Source of the DNA: Hormiphora californensis
Lineage: Eukaryota; Ctenophora; Tentaculata; Cydippida; Pleurobrachiidae
NCBI GenBank assembly: GCA_020137815.1
Contig: CM035352.1
Span: forward strand, 8,610,416 to 8,674,415
Direction of reading: 5' to 3'
DNA: 64,000 nucleotides
Shown here piece after piece: positions 21,170-32,727 of this stretch. The translations under genes were made by a program, and so were the position numbers. The notes beneath the pieces are model-generated. The model did no database searches and was not told where the DNA came from. It worked only from the letters and a program-made list of their open reading frames with translations. Position 1 is the first letter of the stretch, and the number at the start of each line of letters is the position of its first letter.

Positions 21170-21496
21170 GGAGGGAGAGAGAGAGAGAGAGTGGAGAGGC
21201 CAGAGAAGGATGGTGTGAAGTGCCGAGTAATTACCCCGTCTCTCTCGCTCATCTTCCTCCCAAAGTTCAGTCTACTAAACATTATGTTGCAGCCCTCTGA
21301 CCAGACTGCACACATGCTATGCCAACAGTCAAATAATACGGCGGGGGGGGGGGGGGTATATCGGGGGAGTGCGGCATGTGTCTCTGCCCCCAGCGATGCC
21401 ATAGAGCCACAGGCATCGGTATCCGGTAGAGACAGGTACAGCTGGCCGATAGAGAGGGAGGGAAGAGAGTAAAATGCGAGGGCTAGAGAGAGAGAG

Positions 21497-21554
<58 letters not shown>

Positions 21555-21938
21555 TCTGTGAGTCGAGTGAGTAGAAAGATAGAGAGGAGATGGTGGAGGA
21601 GGAAGAGGTAATAATAGTTAGAGGGCGTGTGCTGTGGCAGCGGTTTAATAAAAAGACAAGAGGGTGGGGCAAATCCCTAGGGGTTGGGAAAGTAACCTAT
21701 CCCGTACCAGTCACCACACCAATCACCAACTTTCTCTCTCTCTCCTCTCTTCTTCTCAATGTCAGCATCCTCATGGCAGGTCGCATCTCACTCTCTCATC
21801 CTCTCCTCTCCGGGAATCTCTCTCTCGTCCCTCTGCTCTCTCTCATCTCTCTCTCGTCTCTCTCTCTCATCTCTTCTCTCGGTCTCTCGATCTCGATCGT
21901 CTCTTCTCTCCTCTCACTCTTCTCGTTTCGTTCTTCTC

Positions 21939-21995
<57 letters not shown>

Positions 21996-22140
21996 CTCTC
22001 TATCTGGCGATATACCAATGGAAGCGTGTGCTGGCACACAGGATGCAGGGTTTCCCGATTGTCATATCAAAGATAGTGAAAGAGAGGGGTAGAGATATGG
22101 AGAGAAAGAGAGAGATATACTTTATCATATAGAGAGATGT
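21170..22140. repeat. GA/CT microsatellites
   Basis: (GA)n at 21481-21549 and (CT)n at about 21941-21992, with imperfect CT-rich sequence between 21730 and 22000. Open frames across these are repeat artefacts. Confidence 0.9.
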
Positions 22141-22456
22141 GGAGAGATAAAGAAGGGAGATTGGTGTTTGAGAATGTGTGTGAGACCCGGTACCATGGCT
22201 TCGAACCTAATTGCGTAAAACGAGGCTTCTCCCCGGGGGTCAAAACTCCACCCTTCATGCCCTTTGTGAAAATAAACTGGCAAAGGCCCTCATTCTCCCT
22301 TTTCAACCGCCTAACCATTCCCAGCCACTAAACTTTCAACGTTGTAACATCACTGATTCATAGACCTTACTCCCACCTATCCTTGCCTCTATCTTCCATA
22401 ACCATGATAACCATTGCATGATAAGTGATAACCATGATAACCCATGGTAACCCCAG

Positions 22457-22645
22457 GTGACTACGTGTTCCGCGATGAGAAGCTGCTATCCCGAGTGCCC
22501 CAGATGTGGCTAATACTTGCTGCGATAGTCCTAGTTCTCAACTTACCCACCTTCCTGCTGGGAGAGGTTGAAAAGGAAGAAGGGGAAGAGGAGGATAGGA
22601 CACTGATAAAAACAGAGCGGCTTGATTCTAAATCAAAAGCAATAG
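22457..22645 (+). CDS. Internal exon of an MFS transporter (TM6 and central loop)
   Basis: Acceptor AACCCCAG at 22456, donor AATAG|GTTAGA at 22646. The reading frame gives DYVFRDEKLLSRVPQMW, a hydrophobic helix (LILAAIVLVLNLPTFLL), and an acidic then mixed charged stretch. The pattern of an aromatic-rich F/Y-x-D and RVP motif before TM6, followed by the large central loop, is common in monocarboxylate-like MFS proteins. The exon ends in a phase (one base over) that fits the start of the TM7-12 exon at 2924-2374, which lies on the opposite strand 20 kb away. The two may be parts of one gene split by inversion, or parts of paralogues. Confidence 0.55.
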
Positions 22646-22690
22646 GTTAGAATCAAACTAATTTATTAGCGAGATAAAACCGTAGTTGTA

Positions 22691-23340
22691 CAGGGTGTCC
22701 CACTGTCTTTGCGTGACCTGAGATTTTGGGTCATGACCGGGCTCCATTAAACTAACCAAAACTCATCGAAAAATTGGTCAAAATGGTTCTAACAAAAACC
22801 AGTGTTCTAGAGAATTGTCTGGCGAACATTTTAGTTGCAAGATTGACTTTCCAAGTCTTACCAATCGTCAGATATATCGCACTATGTGGTCAAAACGCGC
22901 GTTTGTCCGATAGAGATCACCCGTTTTTCTGCGTTTTTCGCGATTTTGTTAGCCACTTTAGGGGTGCTTGCACGCTTGCGTGTGCCATCTAACACCCTGA
23001 AAGATGCTTTACACATTTAGGTAATCGCTTGAAGTTTATTTTGATACCCATAACATGGCTGAATATGCGGTAGGTTTTTGACAGGACGGTATCAAAGTTC
23101 GCCCTATAGCCCAAAAACAGCCTTCTTATCAAAGCGCAGACTAGTTTTTGGTATCAGAAGGAAGCTAAGAGGCTAAGCATGCCTCTAAGCATCGAAATTA
23201 AGCACCGGTCCTATGCGGTCATGTCTTTTTTTGCAGTTATTATGCCAACATTTGCCCTTGTCAGCGCAAATCTGTGGTTTTCAGAGAGGATTTTGCCGCG
23301 CGCGCTAACTGCTCGCAACTCCAACTTTCCTTACCTCTAC
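22691..23340 (+). mobile_element. CAGGGTGTCCC-type transposon terminus (copy 2)
   Basis: TA then CAGGGTGTCCCACTGTCTTT, about 93% identical by eye to 3055-3240. It continues past the point where copy 1 is interrupted by a nested MITE. It lies in the presumed intron after the MFS exon. The far end is not seen. Confidence 0.55.
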
Positions 23341-23840
23341 TGCAGGGGTCTACATCGAATTCGGGCGTCAAGTGCTGGAGCTTTTTACCTGGGCCTGGGA
23401 GGGGTGGGAGCTGTTAGAAATGGGCGGGGCCGGGGAGGGGTGGTACACTAGAATAACACTGCGGGTTGTTATGATCTAAAAATTTTGCGGGGATCTAGCT
23501 AGGCAATATGCGGGGCAGTGTAATGTGTATAATAATACCTCGTGGTAGAAGGTATATGTTATTTAGGTTGCTAACAAGGCTCTGTTCTGGGGTCCATCCA
23601 TTTCTAATAGCATCATCTATCATAGTCACAGACACACAATGTATACCTAGGACGGGAGGGAGGTGGTTAGTAGTGGTTAAACTGTCGTGGGAGTGATTAG
23701 TTAGTTCTACAACGTGGGAGTTGCAGAGTGTCTAGTTCATCAGACATCATTGGAGTACATTGTTGTTCTTGTATTGTCTAGCCCTCGACACCCAGTGCAG
23801 TGGTGCTCGATTGAAAATCTTAACTCTATCGAAATATTTT

Positions 23841-25686
23841 GAACGGTAAGAAATTGCGATTCGGGGAAATTTCTCGCTTAGAAAATACGATTCGAGAAAA
23901 TTTTCTCGGTAAGAAATTGCGATTCGGGGAAATTTCTCGCTTAGAAAATACGATTCGAGAAAATTTTCTCGGTAAGAAATTGCGATTCGGGGAAATTTCT
24001 CGCTTAGAAAATACGATTCGAGAAAATTTTCTCGGTAAGAAATTGCGATTCGGGGAAATTTCTCGCTTAGAAAATACGATTCGGGGAAATTTCTCGCTTA
24101 GAAAATACGATTCGAGAAAATTTTCTCGCTAAGAAATTGCGATTCGGGGAAATTTCTCGCTTAGAAAATACGATTCGAGAAAATTTTCTCGGTAAGAAAT
24201 TGCGATTCGGGGAAATTTCTCGCTTAGAAAATACGATTCGAGAAAATTTTCTCGCTAAGAAATTGCGATTCGGGGAAATTTCTCGCTTAGAAAATACGAT
24301 TCGAGAAAATTTTCTCGCTAAGAAATTGCGATTCGGGGAAATTTCTCGCTTAGAAAATACGATTCGAGAAAATTTTCTCGGTAAGAAATTGCGATTCGGG
24401 GAAATTTCTCGCTTAGAAAATACGATTCGGGGAAATTTCTCGCTTAGAAAATACGATTCGAGAAAATTTTCTCGGTAAGAAATTGCGATTCGTGGAAATT
24501 TCTCGCTTAGAAAATACGATTCGAGAAAATTTTCTCGCTAAGAAATTGCGATTCGGGGAAATTTCTCGCTTAGAAAATACGATTCGAGAAAATTTTCTCG
24601 GTAAGAAATTGCGATTCGGGGAAATTTCTCGCTTAGAAAATACGATTCGAGAAAATTTTCTCGGTAAGAAATTGCGATTCGGGGAAATTTCTCGCTTAGA
24701 AAATACGATTCGAGAAAATTTTCTCGGTAAGAAATTGCGATTCGGGGAAATTTCTCGCTTAGAAAATACGATTCGGGGAAATTTCTCGCTTAGAAAATAC
24801 GATTCGAGAAAATTTTCTCGCTAAGAAATTGCGATTCGGGGAAATTTCTCGCTTAGAAAATACGATTCGAGAAAATTTTCTCGGCTAAGAAATTGCGATT
24901 CGGGGAAATTTCTCGCTTAGAAAATACGATTCGAGAAAATTTTCTCGCTAAGAAATTGCGATTCGGGGAAATTTCTCGCTTAGAAAATACGATTCGAGAA
25001 AATTTTCTCGCTAAGAAATTGCGATTCGGGGAAATTTCTCGCTTAGAAAATACGATTCGAGAAAATTTTCTCGCTAAGAAATTGCGATTCGGGGAAATTT
25101 CTCGCTTAGAAAATACGATTCGAGAAAATTTTCTCGCTAAGAAATTGCGATTCGGGGAAATTTCTCGCTTAGAAAATACGATTCGAGAAAATTTTCTCGC
25201 TAAGAAATTGCGATTCGGGGAAATTTCTCGCTTAGAAAATACGATTCGAGAAAATTTTCTCGCTAAGAAATTGCGATTCGGGGAAATTTCTCGCTTAGAA
25301 AATACGATTCGAGAAAATTTTCTCGGTAAGAAATTGCGATTCGGGGAAATTTCTCGCTTAGAAAATACGATTCGGGAAAATTTTCTCGGTAAGAAATTGC
25401 GATTCGGGGAAATTTCTCGCTTAGAAAATACGATTCGGGGAAATTTCTCGCTTAGAAAATACGATTCGAGAAAATTTTCTCGCTAAGAAATTGCGATTCG
25501 GGGAAATTTCTCGCTTAGAAAATACGATTCGAGAAAATTTTCTCGGTAAGAAATTGCGATTCGGGGAAATTTCTCGCTTAGAAAATACGATTCGGGGAAA
25601 TTTCTCGCTTAGAAAATACGATTCGAGAAAATTTTCTCGCTAAGAAATTGCGATTCGGGGAAATTTCTCGCTTAGAAAATACGATT
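23841..25686. repeat. 63-bp satellite, about 29 copies
   Basis: Each unit is two diverged halves of about 31-32 bp. One carries CGGGGAAATTTCTCG and the other the perfect 16-bp palindrome CGAGAAAATTTTCTCG. Some units lack the second half or have a G-to-A/T change. Because 63 is divisible by three, long frames stay open across it, but this is not evidence for a gene. Confidence 0.95.
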
Positions 25687-25715
25687 TTTTTGTATGAGGA
25701 AAGCCCTGTTTTTTT

Positions 25716-26692
25716 CCCGTACAAACATACAAGAAATAGGTTGGAACCCCCCCCCCCCCCCCCCCCCCCCGGTTTACCTGCTTACATTTATAGGTCCGTT
25801 AGAACAGTGCCCTCCAAAGTATCAGCCGCTGAGTGTTAAATGTTTACGTCCAAGAAAACTGAATTGTTGCATTAGTAGATGAGCCCACTCACGTTACCAG
25901 TCACAAAAATGTGGCTGGCTCGGTCGTTTGTGTTTGATCCCGATAAGCGTTTAAGCTCACATCCTGATAAATTGTTTGTTATTACAACTTGTAAGGGCCA
26001 GGGGGCATTTTAGAAAGGTGATGAGTTTTCTCAGTGCAGAATATGTGGATGAGGTTATTCGATAGATAAACTTTCAATCCTTCTGTGTTTCCTAATCACT
26101 TACAATAATCAAACCTCGATAACATAATACAGGGTGTTCATGTGGGAAACTTCATACTTGGACTATTCTATACCCTCATTCAAGGTTCCTGGTGTTTCCG
26201 GAGTTTTTTTTTCGTACAAACATACAAGAATAGGTTGGAACCCCCCCCCCCCCCCCCCCCCCCCGGTTTACCTGCTTACATTTAATGTCCGTTAGAACGT
26301 GCCCTCCAAAGTATCAGCCGCTGAGTGTTAAGTGTTTACGTCCAAGAAAACTGAATTGTTGCATTAGTAGATGAGCCCACTCACGTTACCAGTCACAAAA
26401 ATGTGGCTGGCTCGGTCGTTGTGATCCCGAGACGACGTTTAAGCTCAACTCCTGAGAAATTGTTGTATTACAACTTGTAAGGGCCAGGGGGCATTTTAGA
26501 AAGGTGATGGAGTTTTCTCAGTGCAGAATATGTGGATGAGGTTATTCGATAGATAAACTTTCAATCCTTCTGTGTTTCCTAATCACTTACAATAATCAAA
26601 CCTCGATAACATAATACAGGGTGTTCATGTGGGAAACTTCATACTTGGACTATTCTATACCCTCATTCAAGGTTCCTGGTGTTTCCGGAGCT
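25716..26692. repeat. Tandem duplication of about 490 bp
   Basis: The segment from CGTACAAACATACAAG through a poly-C run to GGTGTTTCCGGAG is present twice (about 25719-26205 and 26213-26692), with many small indels between copies. The differences look like sequencing noise, so it may be an uncollapsed haplotype or read-error duplicate. Each copy ends inside the CAGGGTGTTCA MITE. Confidence 0.75.
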
Positions 26693-26913
26693 CTACTACC
26701 CCCGGAAGTGTGTTTAGCATCAAAACTACCAGAAGGAATTTTTTGCTGGTGATGAGACTTTGCAAAAAATTCCTTCTGGTGGTTTTGATGCCAAAAATAC
26801 ACTTCCAGGGGTAGTAGAGCTCCGGAAACACTAGGAACCTTGAATGAGGGTAAGGAATAGTCCATGTATGAAGCCCAACACTTGTAAAGAATAGATCCCA
26901 CATGAACACCCTG
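26617..26913. mobile_element. Palindromic mariner-type MITE, 297 bp
   Basis: TIRs CAGGGTGTTCATGTGGGA with TA on both sides (26615-26616, 26914-26915). The two halves are nearly perfect inverse copies meeting near 26755. A truncated left part is repeated at 26131-26205. Confidence 0.8.
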
Positions 26914-27399
26914 TATTACTACGCTATCCAAGATTAATTTGAGGGTGATTACGATAACAGTGTTTCTTTCTTAATCACTTGCAATAATCAAACTTCAATA
27001 ACGTGTCGTAAACACGCCATCCAAACTTGATTTGAAAGTGACTTAGAACTTAGAAACCAGTGTTTTTATCACTTACCAAAATCAAAAATTGATAACGTCT
27101 CTAAAATGTGTACTAAACAGTATGTGATTTAAATTGATTGAAATTGGTATCCTTAATTTTAAAGTAGAAATGCCTGGCGTGGTAGTGAGGACACGTGCAG
27201 ATGTCGGGGTTGTCTTCTTGACTAGTTAACAAATTGTGATCAAACGGTACATGATATACCAATCTTAATCAATTAAAATCACATACAGTACGTTATCAAA
27301 GGTTGATTAGCATGTGACAAAACACTCTGAATGACAGGACACTTCATTTATTAGTGCTTGCTAGATTGGCGGATACAAAGGCGGACAAATAATTTACTA
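26914..27399. other. No gene; short diverged repeat units
   Basis: A phrase like AATCACTTACAATAATCAAA followed by TTGATAACGT recurs in decayed form near 26092, 26578, 26975 and 27075, so the MITE sits in an old tandem or dispersed repeat. Confidence 0.4.
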
Positions 27400-27554
27400 C
27401 AGGGTGTCCCATATATTCTGTGGGTCGGTTGGCGAGATGTCACGCAAAAACGGTGAATTAAACCAGCACACTCCCGTAGTTTGTTTTCACACAACTATCA
27501 CCGTTTTTGCGTGACATCTCGCCAACCGGCCCACAGAATATATGGGACACCCTG
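27400..27554. mobile_element. Palindromic mariner-type MITE, 155 bp
   Basis: CAGGGTGTCCCATATATTCT at the left end, its reverse complement at the right, TA at 27398-27399 and 27555-27556. The arms are about 65 bp and near identical, with a short loop. It lies about 220 bp from the transposase stop codon; its TIRs do not look like Transib TIRs. Confidence 0.85.
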
Positions 27555-27777
27555 TATATTATGTCGCTAATCTAACATGCACAAATAGTTCGTCACGTGT
27601 CATCTTTTGGTTGAGCAGAAAACGACCATGATACTGTTATAGTATTACTGTACCGAACTAAAACGAACATATTGAATTGAAGTGCCTCTCTAGTTTTAAG
27701 AAGTTTGTAGGAGTGTGTGAAGGCTTAGTAATACAATACAATAAGATCGTTTTATCGGTATAGGTCAGGATTTTTGT

Positions 27778-30606
27778 TTACGAGTCAGAGACAACTGGGA
27801 CAGTTTGACTGAACAAATAAGCAGCTTCTGGAATAGAAGGATCCAGCAAATGCTTGTTACCGTGTGATTTGGGCAGTGGCACCAAAGACTTCAAAAACAG
27901 ATTAGCCCGTAATTGCAGATGCCTGAATGTGTCGAGAAGGTTTTTTCGGGTAGAACCTCTCCAGGAGTTGAATTTCCTGGTGTTGCGGGCACCCTGCTGT
28001 TGAGCTTCGATAGCTTCCTCAGAGAATCTGATCAAGCCATAACCATCGTTGGCTTTAATCCACTCCCAGCTGTGATCTAGTACAGGGTGAAGGGTGTTAG
28101 TCATACGGAACCATGGCATCTCGTCAATTATAAATCGTCGAGTAACGCGACACAGTCGTTCAAACTTATCAGGGTCGACACGAATGTTAGACCCAAGAAC
28201 AGCAAGGATGACCCAAAGTTTTCGCATAAGTAGGGCCATTCTAGAGGCGACTTCCCTGTTTGTCATCAGAACACACACTTCAGCTCCACGAAGAAGAAAT
28301 TCTTTCGCGGCTTTGCCAACCATTCCATCACCTGTCTGGCTGTATCCGATCTGCAGAATACTCAATCTCAGGTATTTGTACACCTTGTTACAAAACAGTG
28401 ATTTGTGTTCATTATACAGTACTCTCTGTGTTTTACTTATCTGTGTTTTGTAAGTTCTACCAGATACACCAAAAGCTTCAGCAATCACAATATGGTTCAG
28501 AACTGATCTGGCGATGTTGATGAACGCGTGGAGAACAACAGTACGATCTGGGAGTGCGATTGGTTGTGCAGTAAAACCTAGCCTTTCACGACTGGTAATT
28601 TCCAAGTCGATTTCACCCTCCGTTGTAGTGAACTTTTTGGCTTCTGAAGATAGAACGTCAATAGTGGTGTATTTACGCTTAACGGGCGCAAGACAAGTCG
28701 AAACAGAATGGGCTTCGTCAACTGTCATGTCACAATAGTTACAAAAGGAACCACCACGCCCTGTCATGATAGTTCTAACTTTACCATCGAGCATACAACG
28801 TTCAATCTTAGGCGTTACCCTGATAGCCCTGTTACCAATCTGGAAATCAAAAGAATCCTGGTCTACAGGATATCGCTCCACGAGATGTTGTACCAGTTCA
28901 TAGCACTCTGTAGCAGCGATCAGACACAGTGGTTGTAGGGTATCACGACTGTTCTCTGTTTCGTTTCTCCAGATCACGTCTCCAGTATCACTATCGGTCA
29001 AACTGAGGGGAACAAAACCCATTAGTTCTAGGTGAGACAGCCTATTACCGTCTTCAAATAGTGAAGCCACCTCAGTATCCCGAATTTCGGGTTGGGAACC
29101 TGCTCCATCAAACCCATCTTTTACCTGCAAACTCACCCGTTTGGTTTGTGGTGGTATCAAACCCAGCTGGCTAAACTGCTCCATTACGTATGAAAGAGCA
29201 TCTTGATATTTAACATAGACACCCAAATACTTTTCGCCACCACCGATTGATGCTGGCTTAACAAAACTCACCGGTGCTTTCGAAAGAATTACCTTTTTCC
29301 TCCTTAGAATAGTCGAAATAGAAGGTATGGAGATATTGGTATTCATTTCTAGACCAGAAGAGAAGAGTGCTAGTTTAGCACAACTCATTCTAGTCAGAGT
29401 CATCAGGGACAAGATCACATCAATAGGTAACCTGTTCGAGTGAAGGGGCTTTCCCTCTGCTATAAGCTTAGAAAACGATTTCAAGTCGATGTTAGAATTA
29501 GGCAAAGCCAATGGCAGAAACTTGGCAACAACCTTTTCAGGAAGAACTTGACCGTTTTTACCACTGTTTTTGGGATCTTGTATGTACTTCTCTAGTTCAG
29601 ATGCAAGAATTCTCGCTCCAAAATCCTCTCGATAGTGCCTTTGTGATTTGCTTAGCTCATCATAAGGTTTGCGGAGGTTTGAGGTACCTGAGGAAACGGG
29701 AGTTTTAGGTGTTGTGCTTGTAGAACTAGAAACAAACACGCCATACTCCCCCAAGGTAATAGCTGTTTTAGAAGCAAGTTCCTCAACTTTTCCTTTGTAT
29801 TTCTTTGCACTACGGATAGTTGTCAGGACATGATCAAATTTCCGTTTCAAACTCTTCTTCTGTATAGCAGGTGACTCACCAAAACTGAACCCTCTCACCT
29901 CAAGCGATCCAATGAATATATCGGATACAGGCACCTTACTCAGGGCTAACTGGTCTTCCATCTTTGCATGGATCTGTCCAAACGTCAGCACTTCCCCATC
30001 ACCGACATCAACAGACGGAGTCGTGGGTGCAGGTGTCGCGGTCGGTTCAGTAGAGTACACCTGTGGGGGAGATGGGCCAGCAGATTCTGCTAATTTCTTC
30101 TCGAGCTGTGATATTTTCTCATGCAATGAAGCAATCTCAATATCTTTCTCGGAGCAGACAGAACATTCACTAGCTATCATTTCTGTCTGCGTGCTCTGAT
30201 TAGTAAGTGAAGTATCACTAGGAAATGATAATTTTGCATACTTCACAGACCCACCTACTAGTGTCCTCGGCCTAATTGGCGTGACAAAAGAACCACGCTG
30301 TGGGGTGGTGTCCACTGGAATGTCAGGAGTCCTGATAACTGAGGGGGATGCATCAGAAGCAACTTCTACGGAATTTGCAGGAGTATCAAAATTAGTAGAA
30401 TCCTCGCCCTCCTGCTCCTCTACTAGTTCTTCGATCGGTTCATCACAATCTTCTGAAAATACGTGTCCGCAGATCTCACACTCCTGCAATGATTTGTTAT
30501 TCATAACACCGCAGTGACTGCAAGAGCGTTCATTCTCGAGATCTATTTCTTCTTCCTCAAAAATCAGATCGAAAATGCGTGGAAGGTTGGCTGCATTAGC
30601 CTCCAT
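27778..30606 (-). CDS. RAG1/Transib-family transposase, intact, 942 aa
   Basis: A single open frame of 942 codons. Near the N-terminus is a zinc-ribbon-like CxxC pair (C29, C32, C43, C46), then an acidic and Ser/Thr/Pro-rich region and a short coiled coil. The core matches RAG1 and Transib: first catalytic aspartate D500 in GFDGAG; a PLCLIAATE block; second aspartate D607 in MLDGKV; zinc ligands C622 and C625 (FCNYC) and H840 and H845 (LHPVLDH); catalytic glutamate E867 in SEEAIEA. The D-to-D spacing (107) is close to that of vertebrate RAG1 (D600-D708), and the zinc ligands match C727/C730/H937/H942. The length exceeds typical Transib and approaches RAG1. No RAG2-like (kelch) frame and no clear CACAGTG-type terminal repeats were found nearby. 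It could be an active transposon gene, a relic without its ends, or a domesticated host gene. Confidence 0.85.
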   Translation of the reverse strand: MEANAANLPRIFDLIFEEEEIDLENERSCSHCGVMNNKSLQECEICGHVFSEDCDEPIEELVEEQEGEDSTNFDTPANSVEVASDASPSVIRTPDIPVDTTPQRGSFVTPIRPRTLVGGSVKYAKLSFPSDTSLTNQSTQTEMIASECSVCSEKDIEIASLHEKISQLEKKLAESAGPSPPQVYSTEPTATPAPTTPSVDVGDGEVLTFGQIHAKMEDQLALSKVPVSDIFIGSLEVRGFSFGESPAIQKKSLKRKFDHVLTTIRSAKKYKGKVEELASKTAITLGEYGVFVSSSTSTTPKTPVSSGTSNLRKPYDELSKSQRHYREDFGARILASELEKYIQDPKNSGKNGQVLPEKVVAKFLPLALPNSNIDLKSFSKLIAEGKPLHSNRLPIDVILSLMTLTRMSCAKLALFSSGLEMNTNISIPSISTILRRKKVILSKAPVSFVKPASIGGGEKYLGVYVKYQDALSYVMEQFSQLGLIPPQTKRVSLQVKDGFDGAGSQPEIRDTEVASLFEDGNRLSHLELMGFVPLSLTDSDTGDVIWRNETENSRDTLQPLCLIAATECYELVQHLVERYPVDQDSFDFQIGNRAIRVTPKIERCMLDGKVRTIMTGRGGSFCNYCDMTVDEAHSVSTCLAPVKRKYTTIDVLSSEAKKFTTTEGEIDLEITSRERLGFTAQPIALPDRTVVLHAFINIARSVLNHIVIAEAFGVSGRTYKTQISKTQRVLYNEHKSLFCNKVYKYLRLSILQIGYSQTGDGMVGKAAKEFLLRGAEVCVLMTNREVASRMALLMRKLWVILAVLGSNIRVDPDKFERLCRVTRRFIIDEMPWFRMTNTLHPVLDHSWEWIKANDGYGLIRFSEEAIEAQQQGARNTRKFNSWRGSTRKNLLDTFRHLQLRANLFLKSLVPLPKSHGNKHLLDPSIPEAAYLFSQTVPVVSDS

Positions 30607-30796
30607 TCTAGGATTCGTTTCAATATATCATCGACTACATCATACAACTAGATGATGTACATATAGCTAAAGTGAATGAGTGGATGAGAATTGGGTAAGG
30701 AAGTTGAATAGCCGGGGTTAGGGATGAGAAATGGGAGAGTGATAACCAAAAAATTGATTTTTTTAAAATAATTAAAATTAATGGAAAAAATTAATG
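30607..30796. other. Upstream region of the transposase gene
   Basis: 5' flank on the minus strand. It contains TACATCATACAACTAGATGATGTA (a small palindrome near 30632-30655, described by its ends only). No TATA box or TIR could be assigned. Confidence 0.3.
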
Positions 30797-30948
30797 GAAA
30801 AAAAGGCAGATAGCAGAAAAGATCCTGAATTTCAATTTCGATAGCTTTCTGAACGATAGCTTTCTGAACGAATTTTATTAATAAAATTTGTTCAGAAAGC
30901 TATCGAAATTGAAATTCAGGATCTTTTCTGCAATCTGCCTTTTTTTCT
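30797..30948. repeat. 150-bp near-perfect inverted repeat
   Basis: The arm AAGATCCTGAATTTCAATTT with its flanks is repeated in reverse complement around a centre near 30880 (TTTATTAATAAA). The left arm has a 14-bp duplication (GATAGCTTTCTGAA) near its inner end. It lies between the transposase and the hexamer array. Confidence 0.85.
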
Positions 30949-30949
30949 C

Positions 30950-31435
<486 letters not shown>

Positions 31436-31489
31436 TCCCTCTCGCACTCTCACTCCCTCACTCTCAGTCCTTCGTTCTCTCCTGACCTC

Positions 31490-31860
31490 CGCTTCCACCT
31501 CCTCTTCCACCATGGCCATCGCTGCCGCCCCTGTTCCACCTCCACTACCTCCTCTACCTCTTCCTCCTCTACCTCTTCCTCCTCTTCCTCGGCCTCCTCT
31601 TCCTCCACTTCCTCCTCTTCCTCCTCTTCCTCTTCCTCCTCTTCCTCCTCTTCTTCCTCCTCGTCCTCGCCCTCCTCGTCCTCCCCCCCAACCACCTTCC
31701 TCTCCTATGCCTAGGGCCAGGTCCCGTATCATACTTCCGTAGTACAACTGGAGGGGGGACATGCCCATGTGCCTCCCTGTCCAATGTGACCCTCCCCGGC
31801 CCCCCCTCCAGTTGTTCCCCCTCCAGCTCCCTTGGCCTTTTTTGTGGTTCACCATCCTGA
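31490..31860. repeat. CTTCCTCCT trinucleotide-rich tract
   Basis: Pyrimidine-rich CTC/CTT triplets from about 31490 to 31700, followed by C-rich unique sequence. The Gly/Arg-rich frame on the minus strand beginning at 31879 is not convincing as a gene because most of it is repeat. Confidence 0.7.
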
Positions 31861-31934
31861 ATGAGTGAGTGAATGACAAAGTGGGCAGTGACTGTTTATG
31901 GGATTATGGTGTTTGGTGATTATTAGGGGATGAG

Positions 31935-32340
31935 AAAATACTGCCAATATGGGATTAGGGTGTTTGGAGTTTGGAGTTTGTTATGGGGTGAGAAATCAGA
32001 AATTACTGTCGACATCTGAGTAGAGTGTTTGAAGTTTATTAGGGAGTCAAAAATTATTGTCGACATCTGAGTAGGGTGTTTGGAGTTTATTAGGGGGTCA
32101 GAAATTACTGTCGCCATCTGAGTAGGGTGTTTGGAGTTTATTAGGGGGTCAGAAATTACTGTCGCCATCTGAGTAGGGTGTTTGGAGTTTATTAGGGGGT
32201 GAGAAATTACTGTCGACATCTGAGTAGGGTGTTAGGAGTTTATTAGGGGGTGAGAAATTACTGTCGCCATCTGAGTAGGGTGTTAGGAGTTTATTAGGGG
32301 GTGAGAAATTACTGTCGACATCTGAGTGGGGTGAGAAATT
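31935..32340. repeat. 51-bp tandem repeat, about seven copies
   Basis: The unit contains GAGTTTATTAGGGGGTGAGA and ATTACTGTCGMCATCTGAGT, with small differences between copies. Confidence 0.9.
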
Positions 32341-32639
32341 GCTGTCCTCATGGGCTATCTAACTGTGACACCCTATCGTCAGTGTGACGACGTGATAAGT
32401 CAGTGTGACGACGTGACGGGGTCACTTCACATACATAAAAGGGAGAGAAAGAGAGAGAGAGGAAAAAGAGAGGGATCACATCACATAGCATATATCATAA
32501 GGGAGAGAGAGTGAAGGAGAGACAGTAAAACAGAGAGGCCGCAGACTGCAGAACAAGACAGAGAGAGACGGAGAGACAATCAGTGAGATAGACAGGGAGA
32601 TACAGTGAGACAGCGAGAAAAATAGATAGAAACAGAGAG

Positions 32640-32657
32640 AGAAAGACAGAGAAAGAC

Positions 32658-32727
<70 letters not shown>

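Noticed and set aside
23841..25686. CRISPR-like regular array or repeat protein gene
   Set aside because: No unique spacers; eukaryotic context; open frames follow from a unit of 63 bp.
27554..27778. Transib-like terminal repeat or RSS-like heptamer near the transposase stop
   Set aside because: Only isolated CACGTGT or CAC triplets; no matching inverted partner on the other side.
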